From Lysobacterales bacterium (GTDB lineage: Bacteria; Pseudomonadota; Gammaproteobacteria; Xanthomonadales; SZUA-36): DNA of 43,955 nt. The stretch spans positions 1-43,955 of the forward strand of contig JANQPM010000078.1 in NCBI GenBank assembly GCA_028289465.1. Reading direction: 5' to 3'. This document shows, piece by piece, positions 19,516-29,300 of the stretch. The translations under genes were made by a program, and so were the position numbers. A model generated the notes under the pieces. The model searched no databases, had not been told where the DNA came from, and worked only from the letters and a program-made list of their open reading frames with translations. Position 1 is the first letter of the stretch. Each line of letters starts with the position of its first letter.

Positions 19516-20184
19516 ATGACCCAACCCGTATCTTCGACAGCAGCCAGAACATCCGGCGCCGGCAGGCCGGTCACGGTAATCTTGCTGGCCCTGGTAGCCA
19601 TTGCAGCGATGGCTGCCGGCCTGTGGTTTGGCAAGCCGGCGGCTACCTACCAAACGCTGAAGCTGTATCCGGAGGCCAAACCCATTGCCGATTTCGCATT
19701 GGTCAACCAGCATGGCGAGTCCCTGGGCATTCGCGACCTGCACGGCCGCTGGCATCTGCTGTTTTTCGGCTTTACGCATTGTCCCGATATCTGCCCGGCG
19801 ACATTGGCGCAACTGGCCCAGGTTATGCAGAATCTGCGAGGCGCACTGCCCGAGCATCTATTGCCGAGAACCCTGTTTATATCGGTGGATCCCGACCGCG
19901 ACGACCCTGAGCAACTGGCGCGCTATGTGAATTATTTCGATCCGAATTTTATCGCGGCAACCGGTCCGGACGCACAATTGCGGGCTCTGAGCATGCAACT
20001 GGGCGTGATCTATGCGATCGAAAGCCATCAGCCCGGAGACCAGCAATATAACGTCGACCATTCGGCGGCTGTACTGCTGATGGACCCCGAGGCCCGTTTG
20101 CGCGGCCTGTTTCCGGCGCCGCATGATCCCGACCGGCTGACCGCCGACTTAAAACGCCTGCTGCAGCGGAACGCGGGCCGGTGA
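19516..20184 (+). CDS. SCO1/SenC/PrrC-family copper chaperone (thioredoxin fold)
   Basis: 222 residues. One N-terminal membrane anchor (about 20-38) and a periplasmic thioredoxin-like domain. The copper site is intact: FTHCPDICP supplies Cys89 and Cys93, and VDHSAA supplies His182. Sco proteins deliver copper to the CuA centre of cytochrome c oxidase or keep its cysteines reduced. No oxidase genes are in the window. The stop overlaps the GTG start of psd by four bases (GTGA), so the two are translationally coupled, an unusual pairing. Confidence 0.93.
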   Translation: MTQPVSSTAARTSGAGRPVTVILLALVAIAAMAAGLWFGKPAATYQTLKLYPEAKPIADFALVNQHGESLGIRDLHGRWHLLFFGFTHCPDICPATLAQLAQVMQNLRGALPEHLLPRTLFISVDPDRDDPEQLARYVNYFDPNFIAATGPDAQLRALSMQLGVIYAIESHQPGDQQYNVDHSAAVLLMDPEARLRGLFPAPHDPDRLTADLKRLLQRNAGR

Positions 20185-21059
20185 GGACCATCGCCGACCG
20201 GTTTCTGGTTGGCCTGCAGTATCTGCTGCCGCATCATGCGTTGACCGCAATGATCAACCGGATCGCGCGCTGCCGCTGGCGGTGGGTGAAAAATGCGTTG
20301 ATCGGCGGCTTTTCGCGCCTATACCGGATCGACTGGTCGGAAGCCGAGCACGACAGTGCTGCAGCGTATTCAGACTTCAACAGCTTTTTTACCCGTGCGC
20401 TGAAGGCCGGTGCGCGGCCCATCGACCGCGACCCAGGCTTACTGCTCAGTCCGTGCGACGGCACGATCAGTGCGCTTGGCAGGATTAGCAATGGACAGCT
20501 TTTTCAGGTCAAAGGCCGCCACTACTCGCTGGAACAGCTTACCGCGGGCACAGCAAAGGAAACCGACGCATTTCGCGATGGCTGGTTTATCACCATCTAT
20601 CTGTCGCCGCGCAATTACCACCGAATACATATGCCGCTGGCCGGCCGGCTGACCCAGATGACGCATGTTCCGGGCCGACTGTTCAGCGTCGCGCCGTACA
20701 CCGTGCGCCACGTCGACCGCCTGTTTGCCCGCAATGAACGCAGCCTGCACTACTTCGATACCGATCTGGGTCCGGTCTGTATTGCGCTGATCGGAGCGAT
20801 GATGGTGGCCAGTATGCAGACCGTCTGGCACGGCGTAATCAATCCGCCGCGTGCAACGGCAGTCAAACGCTGGGATTATCCGTTGGGCGATCAGGCCATT
20901 GAACTGAATACCGGACAGGAAATGGGCCGTTTCAATATGGGCTCGACCGTTATCCTGCTGCTGCCTGACAACGGCATACGCTGGCTGGACGAGCTGCAGG
21001 CGGATCAAACGCTGACCATGGGCCAGCCGATTGCAAAACGCCGACTGCCGCAGGACTAA
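20181..21059 (+). CDS. psd: Phosphatidylserine decarboxylase proenzyme
   Basis: 292 residues. Makes phosphatidylethanolamine from phosphatidylserine at the inner membrane. The Asp-His-Ser triad is visible: Asp93 in SPCDGTIS, His147/His150 in RNYHRIHMP, and the self-cleavage site Gly-Ser at 254-255 (MGST, usually LGST), where Ser255 becomes the pyruvoyl group of the alpha chain. The start is GTG, overlapping the preceding stop by four bases. Length and motifs match the E. coli type I enzyme. Confidence 0.96.
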   Translation: MRTIADRFLVGLQYLLPHHALTAMINRIARCRWRWVKNALIGGFSRLYRIDWSEAEHDSAAAYSDFNSFFTRALKAGARPIDRDPGLLLSPCDGTISALGRISNGQLFQVKGRHYSLEQLTAGTAKETDAFRDGWFITIYLSPRNYHRIHMPLAGRLTQMTHVPGRLFSVAPYTVRHVDRLFARNERSLHYFDTDLGPVCIALIGAMMVASMQTVWHGVINPPRATAVKRWDYPLGDQAIELNTGQEMGRFNMGSTVILLLPDNGIRWLDELQADQTLTMGQPIAKRRLPQD

Positions 21060-21093
21060 CCCGCCGATGCGGCTTGTCTGATCGCAGGCCCTG

Positions 21094-22935
21094 CTACCAG
21101 CCGCACTGCCTGCCGGCATTCTGCCGGTCCAGCCAGTCTTTCAACGGTGCGAAGTAGTCCAGTATCGCGGTCGCGTCCATCTCGCGGCTGCCGGTCATCG
21201 CTTCCAGCGCATCCGGCCACGGCCGGCTCAGCCCCATCTCCAGCATCGCATTCAGACGCTCCCCGGCAGCCTCGCTGCCGTAGATGGAACAGCGGTGTAT
21301 CGGGCCGTCGTTACCAGCGATTTCACACAGTGTCCGGTGGAACTGGAACTGCAGAATATGGGCCAGAAAATAGCGCGTGTACGGCGTATTGCCCGGCACG
21401 TGGTATTTGGCACCGGGATCGAACGCGTCATCCGGCCGTGCCACCGGCGCCGCAACACCCTGATATTTTTCGCGTAACTGCCACCACAGATCGTTGTAGC
21501 CTTCAGGCCCCACATCGCCGGCAAACACTTTCCAGCGCCACTGGTCCACTAATAGCCCGAACGGAAGAAACGCGACCTTATCCAGCGCCGACCGCATCAG
21601 CAGACCGATATCGCCGGAAGCTTCCGGAACCCCGTCCAACAGGCCGATCTGCTGCAGATACTCCGGTGTAATGGACAGCGCCACTGCATCGCCGACCGCC
21701 TCGTGGAAACCGTCGTTCGCACTGCCCTGGTATAGCGCGGACTGATCTTTGTACGCGCGCTGATAGTAGTTGTGGCCCAGTTCATGGTGAATGGTCTGGA
21801 AGTCCTCCGCGTTGATTTTGATGCACATTTTGATGCGGATGTCGTCGCGATTGTCGATATCCCATGCCGATGCATGGCAGACAACATTGCGGTCTTTCGG
21901 CTGTACAAACAAAGAGCGCTGCCAAAAGGTTTCGGGCAGCGGCTCGAAACCCAGGGAACTGAAGAAATTCTCGCCGGTCTTGACCATCTTGATATGGTCG
22001 TAGCCGTTGTCGTTCAGCAACTGGGTCAGATCGAATCCGCTGCTGCTTTCCGCCGGGCCGATCAGGTCGTAGATATTGCCCCATTGCTGGGCCCACATAT
22101 TGCCGAGCAGATGGGCCGGAATCGGTCCGTCCTGTGGCACGATGCCGGTGCCGTACTGCTCGCCGAGTTTCGCTCTGACGTGGCAATGCAGCGCATCGTA
22201 TAACGGTTTTACCTGCCCCCAGAGCCGGTCTAGTTCGGTCGCGAAATCATCCGGGTCCATGTCGTATTGCGACCGCCACATCTGGCCGACATCGCGGAAA
22301 CCCAATTCGTTCGCTCCTTGATTGGCCAGTTCCACCTGGCGCTCATACAACGGCTGCATCGGCGGCGAAATGGTACGCCAACCGTTCCAGACGTCCAGCA
22401 ACAGTTCCTGGTCGCGGGACTCGGCCAGGATCTCGGTCATTTGCCCCAGGTCCAGGCAGTCCGCTTCGCTGCGGCAGTACTCGCCTTTGCCATACATGCC
22501 GTCCAGTTTTGCGCCGATGCCGGCCAGCTCCGCATTCTTCTCCGCATCGCTGGGTGCCGGAATGGTAATACCGGAACGCAGAAGATCGAGTTTGCGGCGG
22601 GTATCGGAATCCAGCGGCAGACCGGTGTAGCGCGCCGCCTCGCCGGCCATTCTGACCAGTTCGGCCGTCAGTTCCTCATTGGCTTTCGCGGCCAGGGCCT
22701 CGGTATCCCCGGTAATGAAATTCTGGTACACCCAGTAAGTTCGGTTGACGTGCTGCGCCATGCTGTCCAGCTTGGTTTCCGAATCCGCGATGAATTGGCG
22801 CGCCTGCTCGGCACTGGGCGTCGCCGGTGCAGTATTGTCATCGCCGGCCGGCGCCGTCGATTGCTGCAGGCCGGCGCAGGCTGTCAGTGTCAAACTGACC
22901 GCTGCGGCCAGCATGGGGGTATGGCTGATGCGCAT
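21094..22935 (-). CDS. M2-family peptidyl-dipeptidase (ACE-like), lipoprotein
   Basis: About 613 residues. Zinc metallopeptidase of the angiotensin-converting-enzyme family, which removes C-terminal dipeptides. The zinc motif HELGH (384-388, in TIHHELGHNYYQRAYKD) is intact, with EAVGDAVALS supplying the downstream glutamate ligand. The N-terminus is a lipoprotein signal: hydrophobic core then SLTLTAC, with Cys20 as lipidation site, so the enzyme is probably anchored in the outer membrane facing the periplasm. ATG 22935 is chosen for the GAGG 8 bases upstream; an extension to 22968 has no such site. Bacterial members are known, for example in Xanthomonas. Convergent with psd, 34 bases apart. 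Confidence 0.95.
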   Translation of the reverse strand: MRISHTPMLAAAVSLTLTACAGLQQSTAPAGDDNTAPATPSAEQARQFIADSETKLDSMAQHVNRTYWVYQNFITGDTEALAAKANEELTAELVRMAGEAARYTGLPLDSDTRRKLDLLRSGITIPAPSDAEKNAELAGIGAKLDGMYGKGEYCRSEADCLDLGQMTEILAESRDQELLLDVWNGWRTISPPMQPLYERQVELANQGANELGFRDVGQMWRSQYDMDPDDFATELDRLWGQVKPLYDALHCHVRAKLGEQYGTGIVPQDGPIPAHLLGNMWAQQWGNIYDLIGPAESSSGFDLTQLLNDNGYDHIKMVKTGENFFSSLGFEPLPETFWQRSLFVQPKDRNVVCHASAWDIDNRDDIRIKMCIKINAEDFQTIHHELGHNYYQRAYKDQSALYQGSANDGFHEAVGDAVALSITPEYLQQIGLLDGVPEASGDIGLLMRSALDKVAFLPFGLLVDQWRWKVFAGDVGPEGYNDLWWQLREKYQGVAAPVARPDDAFDPGAKYHVPGNTPYTRYFLAHILQFQFHRTLCEIAGNDGPIHRCSIYGSEAAGERLNAMLEMGLSRPWPDALEAMTGSREMDATAILDYFAPLKDWLDRQNAGRQCGW

Positions 22936-23069
22936 GGTTGAGGCCTCGATGATCTGCTTGTGAATCATCGGGCAAGGCTATCAGATCAGCCTGTCATGAC
23001 TCAAGGCACACGCCTTTGAGGTACGCTTTTCGGTACTATTGAAGCGGTTAAACGATGGAGGGAGATGTT

Positions 23070-23957
23070 ATGCGCAAAGTGCCAATGACCCTGATCGGCC
23101 TGGCCGTGATTCTGTTGCTGGTCTTTATGATCGGTTCACGTTTCTGGAAAATCGTCGAGCCGGGCCACGTGGCGGTTGCCGCCTTGTTCGGCGATGTCAG
23201 ATCCGAACCGTTTGAGGAAGGGCTGCATCTGCCGGTGAATCCGCTGTATACCTGGTATGACTACGATACCCGGGCGAAAACCCATTTTGAGAAGGCCAGC
23301 GTACCGTCGCAGGATCAGCTGACTACCGAGGTCGACGTCAGCGTGCAGTACTATCTTCGGGGTGTTGATGCACCGCGCATACTGCAGGAAACCGGCTCGG
23401 TGGACAAAGTAATCAATGTCCACATCATTCCGAAACTCCGCTCCCTGCTGCGCGAGCAAGGCAAGACGGTCAAGCGGGCAGAAGATTTCTTTCAGGAAAC
23501 CACTCAGAACAAATTGCAGGTCCAGTTACTGGAAGGGCTACGCGGATATTTGGGCCCCCGCGGCGTGGAAGTCGATGCCGTTCTGATCCGGGATATCCGC
23601 CTGCCGCCGTTCATCACCAAGGCCATTGAGGCCAAGAAAGAGCGCGAGCAGGAAGTGGAAAAACAGAAAGCCGAACTGGAACGCTTCAGAACCGAACAGC
23701 AGCAGAAAGTGGCGGCCGCCCAGGCCGAACGCGAAGCGGCCGAGGAACAAGCCGTGCGCCAACGCGTACTGGCGGATGCGCAGGCCTATGAAATCCAGAA
23801 AATCAACGACGCGATCGGCAACAACCCGAACTACGTCAAACTGAAGTCTCTGGAAGCGCTGCAATCCATCAGCAAGGATCCGGCTTCGAAAGTTTATTTC
23901 ATGAACGGTGACAGCCCGAATCCGCTGCCGCTGATGCATCTTGGTGAGAACCAATAG
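23070..23957 (+). CDS. SPFH/prohibitin-like membrane protein
   Basis: About 295 residues. A membrane helix (about 6-22) is followed by an SPFH (band 7) domain and a long Lys/Glu/Gln-rich coiled coil (about 185-245), the architecture of prohibitins and HflC. The phrases VSVQYYLRG and RDIRLPPFITKAIEAKKERE are typical of prohibitins. Such proteins form ring- or cage-like assemblies that organise membrane proteases. It is not a clear HflC, because no hflK precedes it. ATG 23070 is preceded by GGAGG; ATG 23055 overlaps that site. An unknown secreted protein follows after 46 bases on the same strand. Confidence 0.88.
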   Translation: MRKVPMTLIGLAVILLLVFMIGSRFWKIVEPGHVAVAALFGDVRSEPFEEGLHLPVNPLYTWYDYDTRAKTHFEKASVPSQDQLTTEVDVSVQYYLRGVDAPRILQETGSVDKVINVHIIPKLRSLLREQGKTVKRAEDFFQETTQNKLQVQLLEGLRGYLGPRGVEVDAVLIRDIRLPPFITKAIEAKKEREQEVEKQKAELERFRTEQQQKVAAAQAEREAAEEQAVRQRVLADAQAYEIQKINDAIGNNPNYVKLKSLEALQSISKDPASKVYFMNGDSPNPLPLMHLGENQ

Positions 23958-24003
23958 CACATAGCCTGTCTAACTGGCTAGAACAAACTGACTGGGCCTG
24001 AAT

Positions 24004-24744
24004 ATGACTCGATGGTGGCTGGGCGGAATACTGATTGCCGCGTTCTCTTTCAACCTCGCACCGGCGCAAACCGGCGGGGACGGCCCGACAGCGGTCCCCG
24101 CGTCCGAATTGCTGCGGCTGGATCAGCTTGCGGCCGCGTCGGACCTGGTCGCGCTGGTCCAGGTGGTTGAAACCAAGTACGAATACCGCCGCGGATTTCC
24201 GATCAGCGGTTCCGGGTACCTGCGCGTTATCCTGCCGTACAAGGCCGATCAGCGCTACAGCCTGATTGAAGTCAGCGAGGAAGGCATCAACAATTCGTGC
24301 TACTTCCCGACCACCGCGATGTGGGACGAAGGCCAGCGCTTTCTGGTCTTCCTTTCGCATGACGACGATGAGGTGCCGGACTACCGCAACCCAGACCCGG
24401 ATCAAGACCCGGCTTATCACGGGCTGCGCTTTCGCAGCCATTCCGCCACCTGCGCGCTGCCGGTGCTGGTCACCGAGAACAATCAATATGCCATTCGCTA
24501 CCCGCTGGACAGCATTGCCTGGGACGAGGCTGCGCTGGCAGCCGTACAGGAAATGAACTTTACCGACCCCGATGCGCATGTGCCCACCGAGGACATGACC
24601 CGTACCGCGGTAGCCGGCTTCAGCGAACGTTACGCGGCCCGTCAGCAAGGGGACAGTCTGGTGTATACCAAGGGCGTCTACCTCAGCGACGTTCGGCGCC
24701 TGATGGGCCCGGATGCCGTGACCCTGGACAGGACGGTTCGCTAG
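24004..24744 (+). CDS. Secreted protein of unknown function
   Basis: 246 residues. A signal peptide (hydrophobic core WWLGGILIAAFSFNLAPA, cleavage probably before Gln22) suggests periplasmic export. The mature part has only two cysteines (in NNSCYF and SATCAL), able to form one disulfide, a beta-rich first half (DLVALVQVVETKYEYRR), an Asp-rich loop (DDDEVPDYRNPDPDQD) and the phrase WDEGQRFLVFLSHDD, which is reminiscent of small secreted proteins with an OB-like beta fold. I do not recognise the family. It follows the SPFH gene and converges with ppnN; no function should be assigned. Confidence 0.75.
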   Translation: MTRWWLGGILIAAFSFNLAPAQTGGDGPTAVPASELLRLDQLAAASDLVALVQVVETKYEYRRGFPISGSGYLRVILPYKADQRYSLIEVSEEGINNSCYFPTTAMWDEGQRFLVFLSHDDDEVPDYRNPDPDQDPAYHGLRFRSHSATCALPVLVTENNQYAIRYPLDSIAWDEAALAAVQEMNFTDPDAHVPTEDMTRTAVAGFSERYAARQQGDSLVYTKGVYLSDVRRLMGPDAVTLDRTVR

Positions 24745-24751
24745 GCTTGCG

Positions 24752-24769
24752 GATTACTTCTAAGTAATC
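24752..24769. terminator. Inverted repeat between convergent genes, weak terminator candidate
   Basis: GATTACTT-CT-AAGTAATC is a perfect 8-bp inverted repeat overlapping the ppnN stop codon, 8 bases after the secreted-protein gene. It lacks a T tract, so termination would be inefficient or factor dependent. Confidence 0.35.
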
Positions 24770-26130
24770 ACGCGATAACAGGGCTTGTAGACCGTACCGG
24801 GCAGCTTCATACGCTGCTGCGCGACAAAAGCTCTGAGCAGCTCGTCCAGCGGTTTCATCAGGGCGGTCTCGCCGCGAATTTCGAATAGACCGTGTTTTCG
24901 AATGGCCGCCAGGCCATCGGCCTTCACGTTGCCGGCAACGATGCCGGAAAATGCACGCCTTAGCTGCGCGGCCAGCACATGGGTCGGTTGATCGCGATGC
25001 AGCGCCAGCGCCGCCATATTTTCATGGGTTGGCTTGAACGGCTGCTGGAAATCCGGTTCGACGGCCAGTGACCAGTTAAAGTAGTACGCGTCGCGCTGGG
25101 CCTTGCGGTGGCTTTTCACCTTGTCCATGCCTTGCGTGACATGCTGGGCCACTGCGACCGGATCGTCGATCATGATGCGATATTTCTGACGCGCCGCGTC
25201 GCCGAGCGTAATCTGAATGAATTCATCGATTTGCTTGAAATAGTCGGCCGACTGGCTGGGCCCGGTAAACACCAGCGGTATCTCCACGTCCCGGTTATCC
25301 GGGTGCAGCAATATGCCGAGCAGGTACAGAATCTCTTCGGCCGTCCCCACGCCTCCCGGAAACACCACAATGCCGTGACCCAGACGCACAAATGCCTCCA
25401 GGCGTTTTTCGATATCGGGCATGATCGCCAGTTCGTTAACGATCGGGTTCGGCGATTCGGCCGCGATAATACCCGGTTCCGAAATGCCGATATAGCGGCC
25501 CGGAGACAGACGCTGCTTGGCATGGGCAATGGTCGCGCCTTTCATCGGGCCCTTCATCGCACCGGGCCCGCAGCCGGTGCAGATATTTAACCCGCGCAGG
25601 CCGAATTCATAGCCGCAGCGTTTGGTGTAGTCATACTCTTCGCGCGAAATGGAATGCCCGCCCCAGCACACCACTATCGACGGATCTACCTGCGGACGCA
25701 GCATATCGCCGTTGCGCAGCATTTCAAATACCGCATTGGTGATATTGTCGGAGTTAGTCAGATCGTAGTTGCCGCTGCCCTTGATCTCGGTATCGAAATA
25801 GACAATATCCCGAACCACCGCGGACAACTGCTCGCGAATACCGCGAATGATCTGCCCGTCAACGAATGCCGACGATGGCGCGTTTTGCAGGTCCAGGCGT
25901 ATCCCGCGGTTGACCTGCTGCACTTCGATCGCAAAATCCTTGTGCATGCCCAGCAGGCGTTCCGCGTCGTCGATATTGCTACCGGAATTCAATACCGCCA
26001 GCGCGCAGCAGCGCAACAGGTCTTTTAAGTCGCCGCGGCTGGCGTCGTGCAGGCGCTCGACTTCGTTCCGCGACAGCGTATTGAGAATGCCCGCCGGATA
26101 AACATGGGTGCTGACCGCTTGTATCGCCAA
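24760..26130 (-). CDS. ppnN: Pyrimidine/purine nucleotide 5'-monophosphate nucleosidase (LOG family)
   Basis: 456 residues, colinear with E. coli PpnN (YgdH, 454 residues), which hydrolyses nucleoside monophosphates to base and ribose 5-phosphate and is stimulated by (p)ppGpp. The LOG-family motifs are intact: GCGPGAMKGPMKGA and PGGVGTAEEILYLLGIL, with INDIEKRLEAF-type MPDIEKRLEAFVRLGHG between them. The start is assigned to TTG at 26130 because AAGGAG lies 7 bases upstream and the protein then aligns with the family N-terminus; the ATG at 26214 would add 28 unrelated residues. Confidence 0.93.
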   Translation of the reverse strand: MAIQAVSTHVYPAGILNTLSRNEVERLHDASRGDLKDLLRCCALAVLNSGSNIDDAERLLGMHKDFAIEVQQVNRGIRLDLQNAPSSAFVDGQIIRGIREQLSAVVRDIVYFDTEIKGSGNYDLTNSDNITNAVFEMLRNGDMLRPQVDPSIVVCWGGHSISREEYDYTKRCGYEFGLRGLNICTGCGPGAMKGPMKGATIAHAKQRLSPGRYIGISEPGIIAAESPNPIVNELAIMPDIEKRLEAFVRLGHGIVVFPGGVGTAEEILYLLGILLHPDNRDVEIPLVFTGPSQSADYFKQIDEFIQITLGDAARQKYRIMIDDPVAVAQHVTQGMDKVKSHRKAQRDAYYFNWSLAVEPDFQQPFKPTHENMAALALHRDQPTHVLAAQLRRAFSGIVAGNVKADGLAAIRKHGLFEIRGETALMKPLDELLRAFVAQQRMKLPGTVYKPCYRVIT

Positions 26131-26257
26131 TTTCGTCTCCTTGTTCTTTTGGCACCATAGGATACCGCATTTATCGCAACTAACCGCTCGCACAGCCCGA
26201 GGCCTTTTGTCCACCGCGTTTCTCGGACCCCAGTGCCGCGGAGAAAATTTCAGACTG

Positions 26258-26292
26258 CCAATAAAATAGGCCAGCCCGAAGGCTGGCCTATT
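26258..26292 (-). terminator. Rho-independent terminator after the TonB-dependent receptor
   Basis: On the minus strand AATAGGCCAGCC, a TTCG tetraloop, GGCTGGCCTATT, then TTATTGG: a 12-bp stem with a stabilising UUCG loop and a T-rich tail, 39 bases after the receptor stop. Confidence 0.92.
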
Positions 26293-26330
26293 GCAGGGTT
26301 AGGCTTTAGAAAAAGCCTGAAAGACCTGGT

Positions 26331-29300
26331 TTAGAAGTCCAGTCGAATACCGATTTGGGCAGCCCAGCGCGACTGCGCAACCCGGTCCTGGGTCGTCAGA
26401 TAACGATCGAAGCTCGGGCCGTTGTCGAAGTTGTAGATATACTTCCCGGTATTCGGATTGACACCGCGGAAGTCAACCAGTTCGGCAACGTACTCAAACG
26501 GTACTTCGGTGATCTGCCCGCTGCTGTCGTCGAAGATGTTCCAGAAGTTTTCGATATCGAAGAAGATTTCGCCCTGGAATCGGCTGCCGAACGCAAATTC
26601 CTGTGCGATACGGATATCGATCTGGCTGACGTCCGGGCTTTGCTCGGTATTCCGGCCGACCACAGTGCCTTTGGCAGTCGCCAGAGACGGAATGCTCTCG
26701 ATAAATGCCAGGAAAGCCGCTTCTTGATCGGGTGATACAAACTCGACGTCCCCCGGGCCGCGGGGCACGTACAACAGGTCGTTATCGGAGATACCGTCGC
26801 CGTTGGCGTCGTTGTCAAAGGTCCAGGAGAACGGCCGGCCGGTTCTGTGCTGATAGAAAGCCGAGAACTTGGTGCGGCCGAAGCTGGCCCAGTTGGCAGC
26901 ATACTGCCAAACCAGTTTGTAGTTATTGGAAATCTCGAAATTGGACGTCGATGCGATCTCTTCATTCGGATTGAAGACCGCCCGGTTATTCCAGTTGGAA
27001 ATGGCACGGCTGGAAGTACCGGAATTCACGTCGCTGGTATCGTTAAACGTAGCCGATACCGTCGCGCTCATGATGCCGCCGTTGTCGAAGCCCCAGTTTT
27101 TCTTCAGCGCCAAAGTCAGGCTGGTCCGATTGCCTTCGTCCGTATTCTTCAGCAACAACACATCATTGAAGTTCGGATCGGCATTTGCCCGCGTGCCCCT
27201 GCCGGCGTTGATATCGCCCCAGTAAGCGAGGCGGCCGTCCGGCAAGGTTCCGGTGGGCGCACCCAGGTTCAGGTGTTCGGTCTGCAAACCGTCTTTGACC
27301 TGGGCATGGGTGACTTCGGCGGTAAAGGTGGAGTTTTCCCAGAACGGCAGTTGCACGTCCAAAGCCAGATTGGCTTTCCAGTCCGACGGCAGCCGGAAAC
27401 CATCTTCCGTCAAATCCACGTCGAAACGCGGCGTGCCGCCAACTTCCGGCTGATTGTTCGGATCGGGCGTAAAACGAAAGTTCGGGTCAAGATCAGTACA
27501 GTTGCCGAATGGCGTAAACGGTCCGCACTGGAAGGTGGCAATGGTCACACCGTTGTTGGTGAACGCGTTTGACAACCACACGTCCGGCTGACGGCCGACA
27601 AACAGGCCGACGCCGCCGCGCAACTGCATCTTGTACGGCGTATCGAAGTTGTAATTGAAACCGAAACGGGGCTGGATGATGCTCTCGCCATCAATCGTAC
27701 CCTGGTTGCTCAGACCGAAGGTCTGCTCAAACAGAGCATTTTGCGGCGGTGCATCGCCGGTGTCGAACTGGTCGTAGCGCAGGCCAAACTGCAATGACAG
27801 GTTGGATGTCGGCTGCCAGGTATCTTGTACCCACAGACTCAGCGTATCGTAGCTCCAGAGTGTCCGCGCCAGTTCAGGATTGGACGGGTCGGCGCTGCGG
27901 CGGAACTCATAGAATGCCGGCGCGGTGCCATCTTCGAAACCGGCTGCATTAAAGAACGTCCAGGTTCCGAGACCAGAGAACAAGAAGAAATTGTCAGTGG
28001 TTTTTTCCTTGAACTGCAAGCCGGCATCAATGGAGTGCACACCCGTGAAATAGTTGAAGTTAAAGAACAGTTCATCAACTTCGGTCTCCAGGGTATTGAA
28101 GTGGCGGAACTGTTCGGTACCGAAACGCAAATCCTGGCGGCTGTTGTTGATGTCTCTGGCGAAATCGCGAATTTCCACCTGCGGGCCGATGACCGGGCGC
28201 TGAGGAATGGACGAGAATTCCGCCCGCGAGAAGCGCAATTCGGTCGAGATATTGGAGTTCCAATCGCTGAACAGCTGTGCCGAATACTGGTCCAGTTCGC
28301 TGGAATCAGTAAAGAAGCGGCTGTCCAGGTCAAAGTCGAAATTGTTTCGTGTAATCCGCTGATTGGTCGCCTGCAGGTTGCTGTAGCGGAAGCTGGCCCG
28401 ATGCAGATCGTTTACGTTCCAGTCCACTTTGGCGATGATTTTCTCGTCGCCCTGATCCTGAACCTGGCCGGCGCCGGTACCAACTGCACCGGGATCGAAA
28501 CCGTAGACCGTCTGTGCGGTATTGATAATTTCATTGGCACGGCCTTCGTCCGCCGGTGCATTGAACTGATCCGCGTTGGTCTGATCCTGCTCTTCGTAAC
28601 CCACAAAGAAGAACAATTTGTCCTTGATAATTGGGCCACTGACGTAACCGCCAAACCAGTTGTCGTCAAAGCGGTTAAATTCGTTGCCATTTTCATCGTC
28701 ACCGACCAGGTCTTCGTTTCTGACCTGGCCATAGAGGCGGAAATCGAACTCATTGGTACCGGACTTGGTCACCGCCGAAATGCCAGCACCGGTGAATCCG
28801 CCCTGTTTCGCATCATACGGAGAGGTTTCGATGGAAATCTGTTCGACCCAGTCAATCGACAGCGGCTGACCGCGTACGCCTGGCTGTCCACTGTCATTCA
28901 AACCGAATTCGTCGTTCATCGACACACCGTCGATAGTGAAGGAATTGAACCGGTTATGTCCGCCGGCAACGGAAATCGCACCGCGTTCCTTGTCAACGAT
29001 GGTTGCTCTCGGATCGAGGCGGACGAAATCGTTAATGGAGCGGGAAATGCTGGGCAGGTTTTCAATCTGATCGCGGGTAACCTCGGTGCTGGTACCCATA
29101 TTGTCTGGCTGGAAAACACTGTCCTGCACTGCGGACCCAACGACCTCCAGCGAGCCCAGATCGGCGGCATCAGCAGAATCGGTAACCAGGGTAAGCTGAA
29201 CGAATTCAGGGTCGCCCAGCTTCAAGGTCACACCTTCGGTGGTCTGTGTACGATAGCCATCCTTGGATGCGGTAATCGTGTAAGGACCACCCACGCGCAA

